NCBI RefSeq assembly: GCF_000300875.1
Contig: NZ_AMSG01000010.1
Coordinates: 1 to 64,000 of the forward strand
Reading direction: 5' to 3'
DNA from: Galbibacter marinus
GTDB lineage: Bacteria; Bacteroidota; Bacteroidia; Flavobacteriales; Flavobacteriaceae
DNA length: 64,000 nucleotides
In this document: positions 26,004 to 37,500 of the stretch, piece after piece
How positions within the stretch are numbered: position 1 is the stretch's first letter
Layout of the letters: each line of letters starts with the position of its first letter
The notes under the pieces: generated by a model
What the model was told of the DNA's origin: nothing
Database searches by the model: none
What the model saw: the letters and a program-made list of their open reading frames with translations, nothing else
Program-made: the position numbers and the translations under genes

Positions 26004-29000
26004 ATGTACCTGATTTTTGATACAGAAACCACTGGATTGCCAAAGCGATGGGATGCCCCTATAAGTGATGTTGATAATTGGCCAAGGGCTGTTCAAATCG
26101 CATGGCAGTTGCACGATGAGATGGGAACTGTGATCGAACATCAGGATTATCTCATTAACCCTGAAGGGTTTAATATTCCTTTTGACGCAGAGAAAATCCA
26201 CGGAATTTCTACAGAACTTGCAAAGGAGCAAGGCGTTTCATTACAAGAGGTATTAGAGAAGTTTTCTAAGGCACTCGAAAAAACCAAATTTATAGTGGGT
26301 CAAAATGTTGGTTTTGATGTCAATATTATGGGTGCTGAGTTCTATCGGTTAGGTGTGGCAAACGCCATGGAAAACCTACCTATTTTAGATACCTGTACAG
26401 AGGTCACCGCTAGTATGTGTCAAATTCCTGGAGGAAGAGGAGGTAAATTTAAATTACCGACCTTGACAGAACTTCATGAATTTTTGTTTGAAGAACCTTT
26501 TGCGGAGGCCCATAATGCAACTGCGGATGTTGAAGCCACAACTCGTTGTTTTCTAGAACTGATTCGTAGGCAAGTTTTTACGCGAGAAGAATTGGATGTT
26601 CCTGAGGATTATTTCAGAAATTTTACACAGGCGAATCCTTTGCCAATCAGGCTTATAGGATTAAAACATATTAACCTAAAAGTAGCCTCGGATAAGATTC
26701 GAAAAAAACTTGCCAAACAGGCTCCTGATGAAGAATTATCCAAAGAAGAGCTTCATAAAAACATTAAAGATCTCGAGGGAGCAACCTTTGCACACCTCCA
26801 TAATTATTCACAGTTCTCTATACTACAATCTACTGCTAGTATTTCAGATTTGGTCAAAGCTACCGCTGATAACAAAATGCCTGCGGTTTCCATTACCGAT
26901 ATGAATAACATGATGGGAGCTTTCCATTTTGTCAAAGAAGTAGGAAATCATAATAAAGCTGCATTAGCTCAAAACAAGGCTGATGAAGAAGCTGGAATCC
27001 CGCCATCACAAGTACCGATTAAACCCATAGTTGGTTGTACCATCAATGTGTGTGAAAATCACTTGGATAAATCTGTAAAGGATAACGGATATCAAATAGT
27101 GATGTTGGCTAAAAATAAAAAAGGCTATCACAATCTGGCTAAAATGTCTTCTATTGCCTATACAGAAGGATTTTACTATGTTCCTCGCATTGATAAAAAA
27201 GTTGTAGAACAATATAAGGAGGATATTATAGTGCTCACTGGAAACCTCTATGGTGAGGTTCCTTCGAAATTATTAAACGTAGGAGAGGTTCAGGCTGAAG
27301 ACGCGCTTTTATGGTGGAAACAGCAATTTGGTGAGGATCTTTACGTGGAGGTGATTCGTCATAACCAAGAGGATGAAAATCGTGTCAATGGAGATTTGAT
27401 CAAATTAGCCCAAAAACATGGGCTGAAACTTGTAGCCACTAACAACACTTATTACATAAGTAAAGAAGATGCCAACGCTCATGATATTCTACTTTGTGTA
27501 AAAGACGGGGAGAAAAAAAATACACCTATTGGAAGAGGGCGTGGGTATAGATATGGGCTGCCAAATCAAGAATATTACTATAAGAGTAGTCAAGAAATGA
27601 AGGAGATATTTAAGGATATCCCTGATGCGATCTACTCTATTGAGGAGATTATTGACAAGGTAGAACCTTATGAGCTAGCTAGAGATGTTCTATTACCTGC
27701 TTTTGATATTCCTGAGCAATTCCAGGTAGAGGAAGACAAGACTGATGGCGGAAAAAGAGGTGAAAATAAATATTTAAAACACTTGACCTACCAGGGTGCC
27801 AAAAGAAGGTATGCTGAAATAACCGAGGAGATTAAAGAACGATTGGATTTCGAGCTAAGTGTTATTGAAAACACAGGTTATCCTGGTTACTTTCTCATTG
27901 TTCAAGATTTCATAGCCGCAGCCCGAGAAATGGATGTTTCCGTTGGTCCAGGTCGTGGGTCTGCTGCTGGATCTGCCGTGGCTTATTGCTTGGGGATCAC
28001 CAATTTAGATCCCATTGAATACGACTTACTTTTTGAGCGTTTTCTTAATCCTGATCGTGTGTCCCTTCCCGATATTGATATTGACTTTGACGATGAAGGA
28101 CGAAGCAGAGTTATGGATTATGTGATCAACAAGTATGGTGCAAATCAGGTAGCACAAATTATCACCTACGGAACCATGGCAGCAAAATCTTCCATTAGAG
28201 ATACTGCTAGAGTTTTGGATTTACCCCTTCACGATGCCGATCGGATCGCAAAGCTTATTCCAAATATGAAATTGGGTAAAATATTTGGGATGGAGGATAG
28301 TAAGTTAAAGGAGAGTCTGCGGGCTGAAGAACTAGATAAAGTTTTTGAGCTAAAGAATATTTCCGAAGGGGATGACCTAGAGGCACTTACGGTAAATCAG
28401 GCTAGAGTCCTAGAAGGATCGCTTCGAAATACTGGAATTCATGCCTGTGGGGTTATTATTACTCCAGATGATATTACCAAATTCGTACCCGTATCCATAG
28501 CCAAAGATTCGGATTTATATGTGACTCAGTTTGACAACTCTGTGGTGGAAAGCGCAGGGCTTCTAAAGATGGACTTCTTGGGTCTGAAAACACTGACTCT
28601 GATCAAGGACACGGTCAAATTGGTGAAATTCAAACACGGGATTGATTTAAATCCAGATGATTTTCCTTTAGATGATCAAAAGACATATGAATTGTTTCAA
28701 GCAGGAGAAACTGTTGGGATATTCCAATATGAATCTGCCGGGATGCAAAAACATATGAAGGATCTAAAGCCCACGGTGTTTGCCGATTTAATTGCGATGA
28801 ACGCCTTGTATCGCCCGGGTCCGTTAGAATACATTCCGAGTTTTATTCGAAGAAAGCACGGTGATGAACCCATAGAATACGATTTACCAGCGATGGAAGA
28901 GTATCTGGATGAAACCTACGGAATTACAGTATACCAAGAACAGGTGATGTTGTTATCTCAAACTTTGGCAGGTTTTACCAAGGGGGAAGCGGATATGCTT

Positions 29001-30386
29001 CGTAAAGCGATGGGTAAAAAGATATTTGCCCTCTTGGAGGAATTAAAACCTAAGTTCCTCGATGGAGGGGAAGCAAAAGGACATCCTCGTGATATATTAG
29101 AAAAAGTATGGAAAGATTGGGAGGCCTTCGCGAGTTACGCCTTTAATAAGTCGCATTCTACTTGTTATGCGTGGATTGGATATCAAACAGCTTATCTTAA
29201 AGCAAATTACCCAGCTGAGTACATGGCTGCGGTACTTTCTAATAATATGAATGATATCAAGCAAGTGACCTTTTTCTTAGAGGAGTGTAAACGAATGGGA
29301 ATACAAGTGTTAGGGCCAGATGTGAACGAATCCTTTTATAAGTTTACTGTAAATGACATGGGGGCAATTCGATTCGGAATGGGTGCAGTGAAAGGTGTTG
29401 GAAAAGCAGCAGTAGAAACCATTGTGAATTGTAGAAAGGATGGAAAATATAGATCGGTATTTGATCTAGCCAAGCGCATTGATCTTCGATCGGCTAATAA
29501 AAAAGCCTTTGAAAACCTTGCCTTAGCTGGCGGCTTTGATTCTTTCTCAACTACGCATAGAGCGCAGTATTTCCATCATGAAGGCGATGGAGTGTCGTTT
29601 TTAGAAAAGGCTGTGAAATATGGGTCTAAATATCAAGAAAATAAAAACTCAGCCCAGGTAAGTTTATTTGGGGAATCCAGTGATGTTCAGATCCCAGAAC
29701 CTGAGGTTCCACCTTGTGAAACTTGGGGAACCATGGAAAAACTCAGACGTGAAAAAGAGGTCGTGGGAATTTATATATCCGGACACCCCTTAGACGATTT
29801 TAAAACTGAAATCACTGTATTCTGTAATGGACATATCGGATTGTTTAACCACTTGGAGGAACTGGTCAATAAAGAAATATCGTTCGCTGGTGTTATTTCT
29901 GATGTGCAACATCGAACTTCAAAGAACGGTAAAGGTTGGGCGTTATTTACAGTTGAGGACTACAACGAATCACATGAGTTTAGGATCTTTGGAGAAGAAT
30001 ATCTTAGATTCCGTCATTTCTTAATGCTCAATTCCTTTATCTATATTAAGGCTTTTATCCGTGAAGGATGGGTTAATAGAGACACTGGTAAAAAAGGAGA
30101 TCCGCGGATTCAGTTCAACAATATGGAACAATTACAAGATGTCTTGGAGAAATACGCTAGAAAACTCACAATTCACTTGAAATTAAACGAGTTAAAGGAA
30201 GAGCGAATTAGAAACTTAAAAGATTTGCTCTCCTATCACAGTGGAGATCGTACTTTGAATTTTGTGGTCCATGAAAAAGAACATAAAATCAAATTGACCA
30301 TGCCTTCAAGAAAACTAAAAGTACAGATATCCAATGAACTCTTAGTTGAATTAAAGAATCAAAAATTGGTGTATAAATTAAATTAA
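26004..30386 (+). CDS. dnaE: DNA polymerase III alpha subunit with N-terminal DEDDh proofreading exonuclease
   Basis: Replicative polymerase, 1460 aa, longer than plain DnaE (~1160). Residues ~1-190 are a DEDDh exonuclease: FDTETTGLP (Asp6, Glu8), GQNVGFDVN and HNATADVEAT (H..D, ~170-176). A linker leads to a PHP domain (~255-480), where HLHNYSQFS and TDMNNMMGA replace the usual HLHxHxxYS and TDHGN, so the metal site looks damaged. The polymerase core has GPGRGSAAGS, the two aspartates PDIDIDFDDEGR (~689) and the third in KMDFLGLK (~856). Then come the helix-hairpin-helix, an OB fold and the C-terminal region. Proofreading would act within the same chain. Confidence 0.96.
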   Translation: MYLIFDTETTGLPKRWDAPISDVDNWPRAVQIAWQLHDEMGTVIEHQDYLINPEGFNIPFDAEKIHGISTELAKEQGVSLQEVLEKFSKALEKTKFIVGQNVGFDVNIMGAEFYRLGVANAMENLPILDTCTEVTASMCQIPGGRGGKFKLPTLTELHEFLFEEPFAEAHNATADVEATTRCFLELIRRQVFTREELDVPEDYFRNFTQANPLPIRLIGLKHINLKVASDKIRKKLAKQAPDEELSKEELHKNIKDLEGATFAHLHNYSQFSILQSTASISDLVKATADNKMPAVSITDMNNMMGAFHFVKEVGNHNKAALAQNKADEEAGIPPSQVPIKPIVGCTINVCENHLDKSVKDNGYQIVMLAKNKKGYHNLAKMSSIAYTEGFYYVPRIDKKVVEQYKEDIIVLTGNLYGEVPSKLLNVGEVQAEDALLWWKQQFGEDLYVEVIRHNQEDENRVNGDLIKLAQKHGLKLVATNNTYYISKEDANAHDILLCVKDGEKKNTPIGRGRGYRYGLPNQEYYYKSSQEMKEIFKDIPDAIYSIEEIIDKVEPYELARDVLLPAFDIPEQFQVEEDKTDGGKRGENKYLKHLTYQGAKRRYAEITEEIKERLDFELSVIENTGYPGYFLIVQDFIAAAREMDVSVGPGRGSAAGSAVAYCLGITNLDPIEYDLLFERFLNPDRVSLPDIDIDFDDEGRSRVMDYVINKYGANQVAQIITYGTMAAKSSIRDTARVLDLPLHDADRIAKLIPNMKLGKIFGMEDSKLKESLRAEELDKVFELKNISEGDDLEALTVNQARVLEGSLRNTGIHACGVIITPDDITKFVPVSIAKDSDLYVTQFDNSVVESAGLLKMDFLGLKTLTLIKDTVKLVKFKHGIDLNPDDFPLDDQKTYELFQAGETVGIFQYESAGMQKHMKDLKPTVFADLIAMNALYRPGPLEYIPSFIRRKHGDEPIEYDLPAMEEYLDETYGITVYQEQVMLLSQTLAGFTKGEADMLRKAMGKKIFALLEELKPKFLDGGEAKGHPRDILEKVWKDWEAFASYAFNKSHSTCYAWIGYQTAYLKANYPAEYMAAVLSNNMNDIKQVTFFLEECKRMGIQVLGPDVNESFYKFTVNDMGAIRFGMGAVKGVGKAAVETIVNCRKDGKYRSVFDLAKRIDLRSANKKAFENLALAGGFDSFSTTHRAQYFHHEGDGVSFLEKAVKYGSKYQENKNSAQVSLFGESSDVQIPEPEVPPCETWGTMEKLRREKEVVGIYISGHPLDDFKTEITVFCNGHIGLFNHLEELVNKEISFAGVISDVQHRTSKNGKGWALFTVEDYNESHEFRIFGEEYLRFRHFLMLNSFIYIKAFIREGWVNRDTGKKGDPRIQFNNMEQLQDVLEKYARKLTIHLKLNELKEERIRNLKDLLSYHSGDRTLNFVVHEKEHKIKLTMPSRKLKVQISNELLVELKNQKLVYKLN

Positions 30387-30415
30387 ATTAAATACAAGTT
30401 TAATTAGCATTTAAA

Positions 30416-32065
30416 TCAGTGAAGCTCACTGTTTTTAATAGCATTCAATAATTTTGATTTCTCCTTCTCGACTTGGCTATCCCTGACTTTAAAATGGTAC
30501 TTATAAGCCTGTAATATAGTGTCTAAATGGTCTTTTAGGCTTTGAATGTCGAAAAATAAACGCCCTGTTCTACGAATGAAAAAATCAGAAGGGGTGGCGA
30601 TCATTTCATATTCAGTGCAAAATTGAAATTCAGCTTGAATTAGTCTTTTGTAGATGTCTTTTTCATTTATACTATCATAGATTTTTAAAATTTTCTCTAC
30701 CTGTTTGCCATAGGTGGTGACTAAAAACCATGCATCATGTTGGGTAAATCCTAACGGTTCTATATTTTTAAAAACTTTTTGGATGTACTGCAAAACTTCG
30801 TTATAATGTTCCCATGGACCTCCACTTATTGTGATGGTATCTGTATGGCAATTTTTCAGTAAATCACCCTTGTGCTTTTCGATGCGATCGATGACTTTAT
30901 CAACTGCTCGCTCTGCCATTTTTCGATAGCCAGTAAGTTTGCCCCCAGCAATACTAATGAGATCAGAAGGAGATATAAAGATCTCATCTTTTCGAGATAG
31001 TTCTGAAGGTGATTTCCCCTCTTGTTGAATTAACGGTCTAAGACCAGCCCAAGATGAAACCACGTCTTCTAGGGTGAGGTTTACCTTTGGAAACATGTGA
31101 TTCACTGCCTCGATTAAATATATAGCATCCACAACCTCAGTACGCACTTCTTCCTTATTTTTATTATAAAGCGTATCGGTTGTCCCTACATAGGTTACCT
31201 TTGCCCTTGGAATGGCGAATATCATTCTTCCATCAGGAACATCAAAATAGATGGACTGAGTCACTGGCAGTTTTTCATGTGGGAAAACCAGATGTACACC
31301 CTTAGTTAATTGTAAGGTGTCTCCTTGTAAGCTTTTATTGAGATGTCTAATATCATCAACCCAAGGTCCAGTCGCATTGATAATGTGGGTAGCATCTATT
31401 TTATATTCTTCTTTAAGTAAATGGTCAAAAACCTTCACGCCTTTGACCAGATTGTCCTTATAGATAAACTCTAGAACTTCGGTGTAATTTATTGCCACAG
31501 CATCATATCTTAAGGCAGTTTTAATTACCTCCAAAGTTAACCTTGCATCATCCGTTCTGTATTCTGCGTAGTAACCTGCACCTTTAAGAATTTTCTTCGG
31601 TAACAAAGGTTCTTTTTCCAAGGCCTGCTTCTTATCTAACATTTGTCGCTGATCTTCACCTTCGACATCTGCTAAAATATCATAAATTTTAAGTCCTATG
31701 GATGTTAACCATTTCCCATAGGAGCCTTTTTCAACTAATGGGAGTAGCATTTTTTCTGGCTGTACCAAATGTGGAGCAAGCTTGTGAACGATGGCTCGTT
31801 CTGTTCCTACTTCTTTTACTAACCAAAAGTCAAATTGTTTTAAATAACGCAAACCACCATGGATAAGTTTAGTGGATTTGCTACTAGTACCAGAGGAATA
31901 ATCTCCTTTTTCAATAAGCAGTGTTTTTAACCCTCTTGATGCAGCATCCAACAGGATTCCAGCTCCTGTGATTCCGCCTCCAATAACGATAAGATCATAG
32001 GTGTTGTTGCGAATTTCGTGGCTGTTTTCTTGTCTGTTGAGGTTGGAAAAAGTTTTAATGTTCAT
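30416..32065 (-). CDS. glpD: FAD-dependent glycerol-3-phosphate dehydrogenase
   Basis: Oxidises sn-glycerol 3-phosphate to dihydroxyacetone phosphate and feeds electrons to quinones; peripheral on the inner membrane. FAD loop IVIGGGITGAGI near the N-terminus, then SSKSTKLIHGGLRYL (FAD signature), and C-terminal SIAGGKLTGYRKMAE. 549 aa from the ATG at 32065 (MNIKTFSNLNRQ). An upstream in-frame ATG at 32092 would add nine residues and is less likely. It is 65 bp downstream of pbpC on the same strand. No glpK or glpF is nearby. Confidence 0.94.
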   Translation of the reverse strand: MNIKTFSNLNRQENSHEIRNNTYDLIVIGGGITGAGILLDAASRGLKTLLIEKGDYSSGTSSKSTKLIHGGLRYLKQFDFWLVKEVGTERAIVHKLAPHLVQPEKMLLPLVEKGSYGKWLTSIGLKIYDILADVEGEDQRQMLDKKQALEKEPLLPKKILKGAGYYAEYRTDDARLTLEVIKTALRYDAVAINYTEVLEFIYKDNLVKGVKVFDHLLKEEYKIDATHIINATGPWVDDIRHLNKSLQGDTLQLTKGVHLVFPHEKLPVTQSIYFDVPDGRMIFAIPRAKVTYVGTTDTLYNKNKEEVRTEVVDAIYLIEAVNHMFPKVNLTLEDVVSSWAGLRPLIQQEGKSPSELSRKDEIFISPSDLISIAGGKLTGYRKMAERAVDKVIDRIEKHKGDLLKNCHTDTITISGGPWEHYNEVLQYIQKVFKNIEPLGFTQHDAWFLVTTYGKQVEKILKIYDSINEKDIYKRLIQAEFQFCTEYEMIATPSDFFIRRTGRLFFDIQSLKDHLDTILQAYKYHFKVRDSQVEKEKSKLLNAIKNSELH

Positions 32066-32130
32066 TGGGAATATTGATTCTATACTACCCATGAAGATAC
32101 GACATTAATATGGATTTTTACTCCTTGGGT

Positions 32131-34494
32131 TTAATGTGTTTTTTGAATTTCAATTGAAATACTTTGCTGATTTCCATAGGTATCGACAAGGGTAATACGA
32201 TGTATACCTTCACTGGGCAATATAGCCATTTCGTGAAATCGTTTTGTTTGCCCTATAAAATGGTCGTCTAAATACCAATATACCGTCGCCTTAGGATCTG
32301 AATGCGCAATTTTACAAATTAGTTCGTTGGTTTTACCATTGAAACCCTTTGTAAGCACAATTTTACTTTGATCCTTTGGATAGATAAATTCGAATGGCAC
32401 TATGGATTCACTTGTCTTACAATCTGACCTAAGTGGCGGTAAATTTTTATAATAGGGGTTGGATGTTTTGTAATAATAGGCCATAAGGGAGGGTAGGACA
32501 AACCATGAAGTAGTGACCATCTTATCCATAGGATAACATGAGGTGTTTACTTGAAATTGCTTTTTATCATCTAGGTGGACTAGGCGATGATAGGGACATA
32601 CTTTAAAACGACTTCCAGCTATAGGAACCGCCGTAGTTTCAACTGGGCAAATTGGGGAAGCCAAATAGCCACTATTGGCACAAACAAAAACCTCTGTCAG
32701 GGCATCAAAAGGGGTTTCAAACCAGGGATTTTGCGCTAGGGTATTAAAAACATCAAACATTAGTGGAGCCGCGCTTCCCACCCCTGTTGTCATAGGCCTT
32801 CCTTCACCATCTGCATTACCAACCCAAACTCCAACAAGGTATTTTGAGGTTACACCTATGGCCCAAGCATCTCGATTACCAAAACTTGTCCCTGTTTTCC
32901 ATGAAACTGGTCTTGCATCTTTATAATACATCCATGCCTGTTCTCCATCAGGACGATTCACTTCCTTTAGTGCTTCAAGGGTTTGAAAAAAGCTTCCGGC
33001 ATCAAAAAGTGGTGGTTGTAAGGAACGTTGGCCAAAATCGGCTACTTCCCCTTTTATTACAATGGGGTCAATAAATTCATTGCTGTAATATTCACTGGAT
33101 GTTTGTGTGTAATGATTCACTGTGGAAGCCATGCCAGCATATGCCTTGCACAGATCCCAAAGACTGCTTTCTGCACCTCCGAGTATAAGAGATAATCCGT
33201 AATAATTGGCAGGTTTATCGATGTAATCTTGTTTGAGCCCTTTAAGTTGGGTATGAAATTTATCCAAACCATAGGACTGCAGTAATCGTACCGAGGGAAC
33301 GTTTAAGGATTGTATTAAAGCCCTTCTAGCACTCACCGCACCCACGTATTGCTGGCTATAATTCTCGGGACGATATCCAGCGATTTGTGTAGGAACGTCC
33401 GCTACTAATGCCTCGGGTAAAAGGGTTCCATTGTCTAACATAGCTGCATACAGAAAAGGTTTTAATAAACTTCCTGTACTTCTAGGAGCTTTGATAATAT
33501 CCACATCCTTTTGATGGGCACTACTTGTTGGACTATTTCCAATGTAGGCTAATACTTCTCTAGTTGAAATATCCATCACCATAACGGCCGTATTGTGAAC
33601 CCCATTTTGTTTTAAATGTCCGTGATGTCTTTTGACCAAATTATTCACCTGAAGTTGCAAGTGGTAATCGATGGTTGTAGTGATCTTATGACCTTTGTTT
33701 TTAAGAGCTATTTCTTGTAATAGATGGGGAGCATGATGGGGTAGGGAAAAAGGTTTATCAGGAAGAGGTTCGGTAAGTGCGAGCTGATAGGTGAGTGAAT
33801 CTATTTTCTGACTCTTAAATAATTTGTTGAGTAGAGAATCTCTTTTCATCTTAAGGGCTGATTTATTCCTTCCAGGATAGATCAGCCCTGGGGCGTTGGG
33901 AAGAACCGCCAAGGTCGCGCTTTGCGCCCATGATAGTTGATCTGGAGATAATCCAAAATAACGCCAAGATGCCATCTCCAATCCTACAACATTTCCGCCA
34001 AATGGGGCATGAGAGGCGTACAAGTTTAATAATTCATCCTTGGTATATTTGAGTTCTGCTCTGGTGGCTAATATGAGTTCGATACCTTTTTCAAAATAGG
34101 TCCGCCTTTTTCCTTCTCGGGAGAGTCGGATAACTTGCTGGGTAAGAGTGCTACCTCCTCTAACTATTTTGCCTGCTTTAATATTACTCCATAACGCTTT
34201 GAATATTGAGACTGGATTATAGCCCTTGTGGTAATAAAAATAAGCATCCTCAAATTCTAAAATACAGGTTTTAAACTTATCGGGAACACTGTCCATTTCT
34301 GGAAAGCGCCATTGCTGGTCTTCTGCAATTCTAGCACTTAGTAACTCCCCCTCCCGACTTTGAATTACGGTAGCACTCGGTACAGAGAACAAGCTGCTTG
34401 GCAAACAAAAATAATAGGCAATAGCTAAAATTATCACTACTATTATTAGAATGCTATTATTTTTGGTAATACCTCTAATCCCTTTATATCTCAC
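32131..34494 (-). CDS. pbpC: Penicillin-binding protein 1C (bifunctional GT51 glycosyltransferase/transpeptidase)
   Basis: Periplasmic, anchored by one N-terminal helix. 787 aa. GT51 domain with the catalytic Glu region FEDAYFYYHKGYNP and RGGSTLTQQVIRLS (~110). Transpeptidase domain with serine motif STGSLLKP (~341) and KTGTSFGNRDAW (~535). A C-terminal BiPBP_C beta domain (~690-787) is typical of PBP1C. It is 14 bp after the alpha-2-macroglobulin gene; this pairing recurs across bacteria and is thought to join wall repair with trapping of invading proteases. Confidence 0.95.
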   Translation of the reverse strand: MRYKGIRGITKNNSILIIVVIILAIAYYFCLPSSLFSVPSATVIQSREGELLSARIAEDQQWRFPEMDSVPDKFKTCILEFEDAYFYYHKGYNPVSIFKALWSNIKAGKIVRGGSTLTQQVIRLSREGKRRTYFEKGIELILATRAELKYTKDELLNLYASHAPFGGNVVGLEMASWRYFGLSPDQLSWAQSATLAVLPNAPGLIYPGRNKSALKMKRDSLLNKLFKSQKIDSLTYQLALTEPLPDKPFSLPHHAPHLLQEIALKNKGHKITTTIDYHLQLQVNNLVKRHHGHLKQNGVHNTAVMVMDISTREVLAYIGNSPTSSAHQKDVDIIKAPRSTGSLLKPFLYAAMLDNGTLLPEALVADVPTQIAGYRPENYSQQYVGAVSARRALIQSLNVPSVRLLQSYGLDKFHTQLKGLKQDYIDKPANYYGLSLILGGAESSLWDLCKAYAGMASTVNHYTQTSSEYYSNEFIDPIVIKGEVADFGQRSLQPPLFDAGSFFQTLEALKEVNRPDGEQAWMYYKDARPVSWKTGTSFGNRDAWAIGVTSKYLVGVWVGNADGEGRPMTTGVGSAAPLMFDVFNTLAQNPWFETPFDALTEVFVCANSGYLASPICPVETTAVPIAGSRFKVCPYHRLVHLDDKKQFQVNTSCYPMDKMVTTSWFVLPSLMAYYYKTSNPYYKNLPPLRSDCKTSESIVPFEFIYPKDQSKIVLTKGFNGKTNELICKIAHSDPKATVYWYLDDHFIGQTKRFHEMAILPSEGIHRITLVDTYGNQQSISIEIQKTH

Positions 34495-34508
34495 CCTTTA
34501 GTTCTTAC

Positions 34509-37500
34509 TTATTGTGTAACCTCTACCCACATTCCACTAGTTCTAGCGAGATAATTATTATCATACATGGCTTGACACTGTACCCCTGGTAAGTAATATC
34601 TACCCAGATATGAAGCATTGAGTAACAATCTTATTGTTTTGCTCTGATGCGCCTTTAAGTCAAAAAAGAAATTAGAGCGATCATCTCGAAGGTCAGTATG
34701 CGTGAGGTCGTTTTCTTTAAAGTTTCCAAAGTCTGTAAAACGAGTGTTTACAATTTCCCAACCACTTGGTATGAACTGGGTGAGTGCAAGATTATTAATG
34801 TCATCTCCTTGGGTATTTGTAATGGTAATCTCAGAGATAAAGTTTGTTCCTTGACTTAGCCGGGAAACATCCATTGCCTCACCATTACGTCCTTTGTAAA
34901 CTACCGAGGTTTTTAGGTTTCTCGAAAGTGGTTTTTCTGAGCCAACCTCTAGTTTTCCACTTGTGATCAATCTAACAAAAACGGTGTTATCTCCCTGGTT
35001 ATCGATGCGGATACTTTGTTGTCCTTCATTGATTGCTAGTGCACGATTGGCTAAGGATTTTTCGGTTGTAATAGATTCGCTTTTTCCATTGATGGTATAG
35101 GAGAGTTTCATGGCTTTCCCCCCAATATAGTTGGCAAATTTGGACATGGATAGTAAGCTATAAGCTGTTGTTTGAGTACTCATCCACTGATCAGACTCCA
35201 AAGCTTTTGCAATGGACTGAGCCAGTTCCAATGCCCGTTCTTTTCGATCCAGAAGTACTAATGTTTCCAATCCCATGGCCATATTTCTCTCTTTTGATCC
35301 ATAGGTGTAATAGTCGTAATTTACAGCATCGTAGCTAATGTTTGCATTTTCAAAAATAGTGGAAGCTACTTGGGCTTGACCAATAAGGGCGTATGCTGCA
35401 GCAAGTCTTAACTTGGCATAATTTGAGATTTTAGGAGTTTCTCTAAGTCTATTCATAGAAGAGACGTCAGGTTGACCTGCTAAGGCTAAAGTATACAGAC
35501 GGTAGGCCTGAGCAAGTGAGGAACCATTAGCTGAAGACCTCCAGGCCCTAGCGCGTTGTTGTTGGTATTGTACCCACTTTGATTTGAATCCAATTGGCAT
35601 TACATATCCTAATTTCTCAGCCTCCAATAAGAAATGGCCTGCATATGAACTGCTCCAATCATTGGCATAAGATTGGCCTGGCCAATATGAAAATCCTCCA
35701 CCTACTAGTTGAAATCTACCTAACCGCTCAATAGTTTTTTCCACATTGCGTTGAATGTCTTTTTTCTTATCAAATGTCAGGTCAAAGATGCTCTCCAAAT
35801 AAAGTTGTGGGAAGGCAGCTGAGGTGATCTGCTCTATACAGCCATATGGATATCTAATAAGGTATTGCAAGCGATTAGTAAAATCCATTGGAGGTAAAGT
35901 AGAGAACTCTATTTCTGCTGTATTGCTACCAGTGATTCCGAAGGTTTTAAAATCCAAATCCGCTTGTTTATTCCCTTCTAAGGTCAGTGGAGTAACCTGT
36001 GTGGTGACTGGATTAGGATTGATAACATCGAGCTCAATTTCATAGCTAGCTTTTTGATTTGCTGCCTGTGCGAGAACTTCAATTTCACCTATTCCTGTAA
36101 TTTGGTTTACCTGAAGATCAAAGAAAACCATTTTCTCATCAGGTTGATCAAATTGTACCGTTTTTGTATCCTGACCTATAATTTCAAAATGAGGGTTTTC
36201 CTTTAATTTTACGGTGACATTTTTAACTGACGACTCCATCGCAAATACCGTTACTGGCAATGTCACTCGCTCCTTTGGTGTTATTTTTCTGGGCGCAGAG
36301 GCTAGCACCATTAGTGGTTTTTTTACAGGCGTAGTTTTCTCTGCAATCCCATAGGCGTTTTGATCAACATTGCCAGCAATAACCATAGTTCGTACAGAAC
36401 CGATGTATTTTGGCACATGAATCTTATGGCTATTTTTCTCCCCTTGACCTAATTGGAAAGGGCCTAAAAATAGGACCATGGGTTCAAAACGATTGGCTTT
36501 TTTAGTACTTGCTGCCGAGGCCATACCATCACCACCAATACTGAATACCTGGTCTATTCGTCCTCCGAATGCACCTACAACCTGATCGTACACATCCCAT
36601 GTTTTAACCCCTAGTGCTTCTCTTGCAAAGAAATCATCCCATGGATTAGGGGTTATAAAATTAGTTAGATCCAATAGCCCTTCATCAACTATGGCTACTG
36701 TATATGTCATTGCTTTGGAATTTTCCTCCGAAATTTCTATCGTAAAGTTGCCCTCGGGTGCTAATTTATCAGGCATAGCGATGCGGGGGTGTAAAACCGT
36801 TTCTGGATCTGTAACTTTTATTGGAATCACACCATACATGCGTATAGGCGCATCATTTTCAGTCTTAGCGTGTGGTTGAATTAAAGAAATATGGATATAA
36901 ACATTTGGAGCATATTCCCCAGAGATAGGTAATTGAAATTTAGTTTCTCCCTGTTGTGTTAAAACCCATAAGGATTCCAAGACCTCATTTCCGTTTTCAA
37001 TGGTAACTAGTGCACGGCCACCCAGCGATGAAGGAAAAGTCACCATGGCTTCTTGGCCCACGGTATAGAACTCCTTATCTGTGGAGAAGACTAACATAGT
37101 AGCGGCTTCTGAATCTTGATTTTTGGATTTTCCAGCCCAACCTGGCCAGTCAATATATACTGTCTCTGCGGTTGAATGCATCCCTTTTTTATCCTCAACG
37201 CGCACTAAATACCTTCCCCATTCTGGGTATTCGATACTGAAATTAAAAGAAGCTTTTCCATTGGATTTCGTACTTATAGTGGTGCTGTAGACTTTTTCTT
37301 GGTAATTGCTGCTGTTAAATGTGGACAAATTTTCCTGGGAGGTATCCCACCACCATCTCCAATTGACTTTATACACAGAAACCTCCAAATCTTCCACCGC
37401 CTCTGGCTCACCGGCTGTATTTACTGTGACCACCTCAAAATTATGATCTTGATCTGTCACCAGCATATTTCTTTGATCACCTTCTGGGACCTTTAATCCC

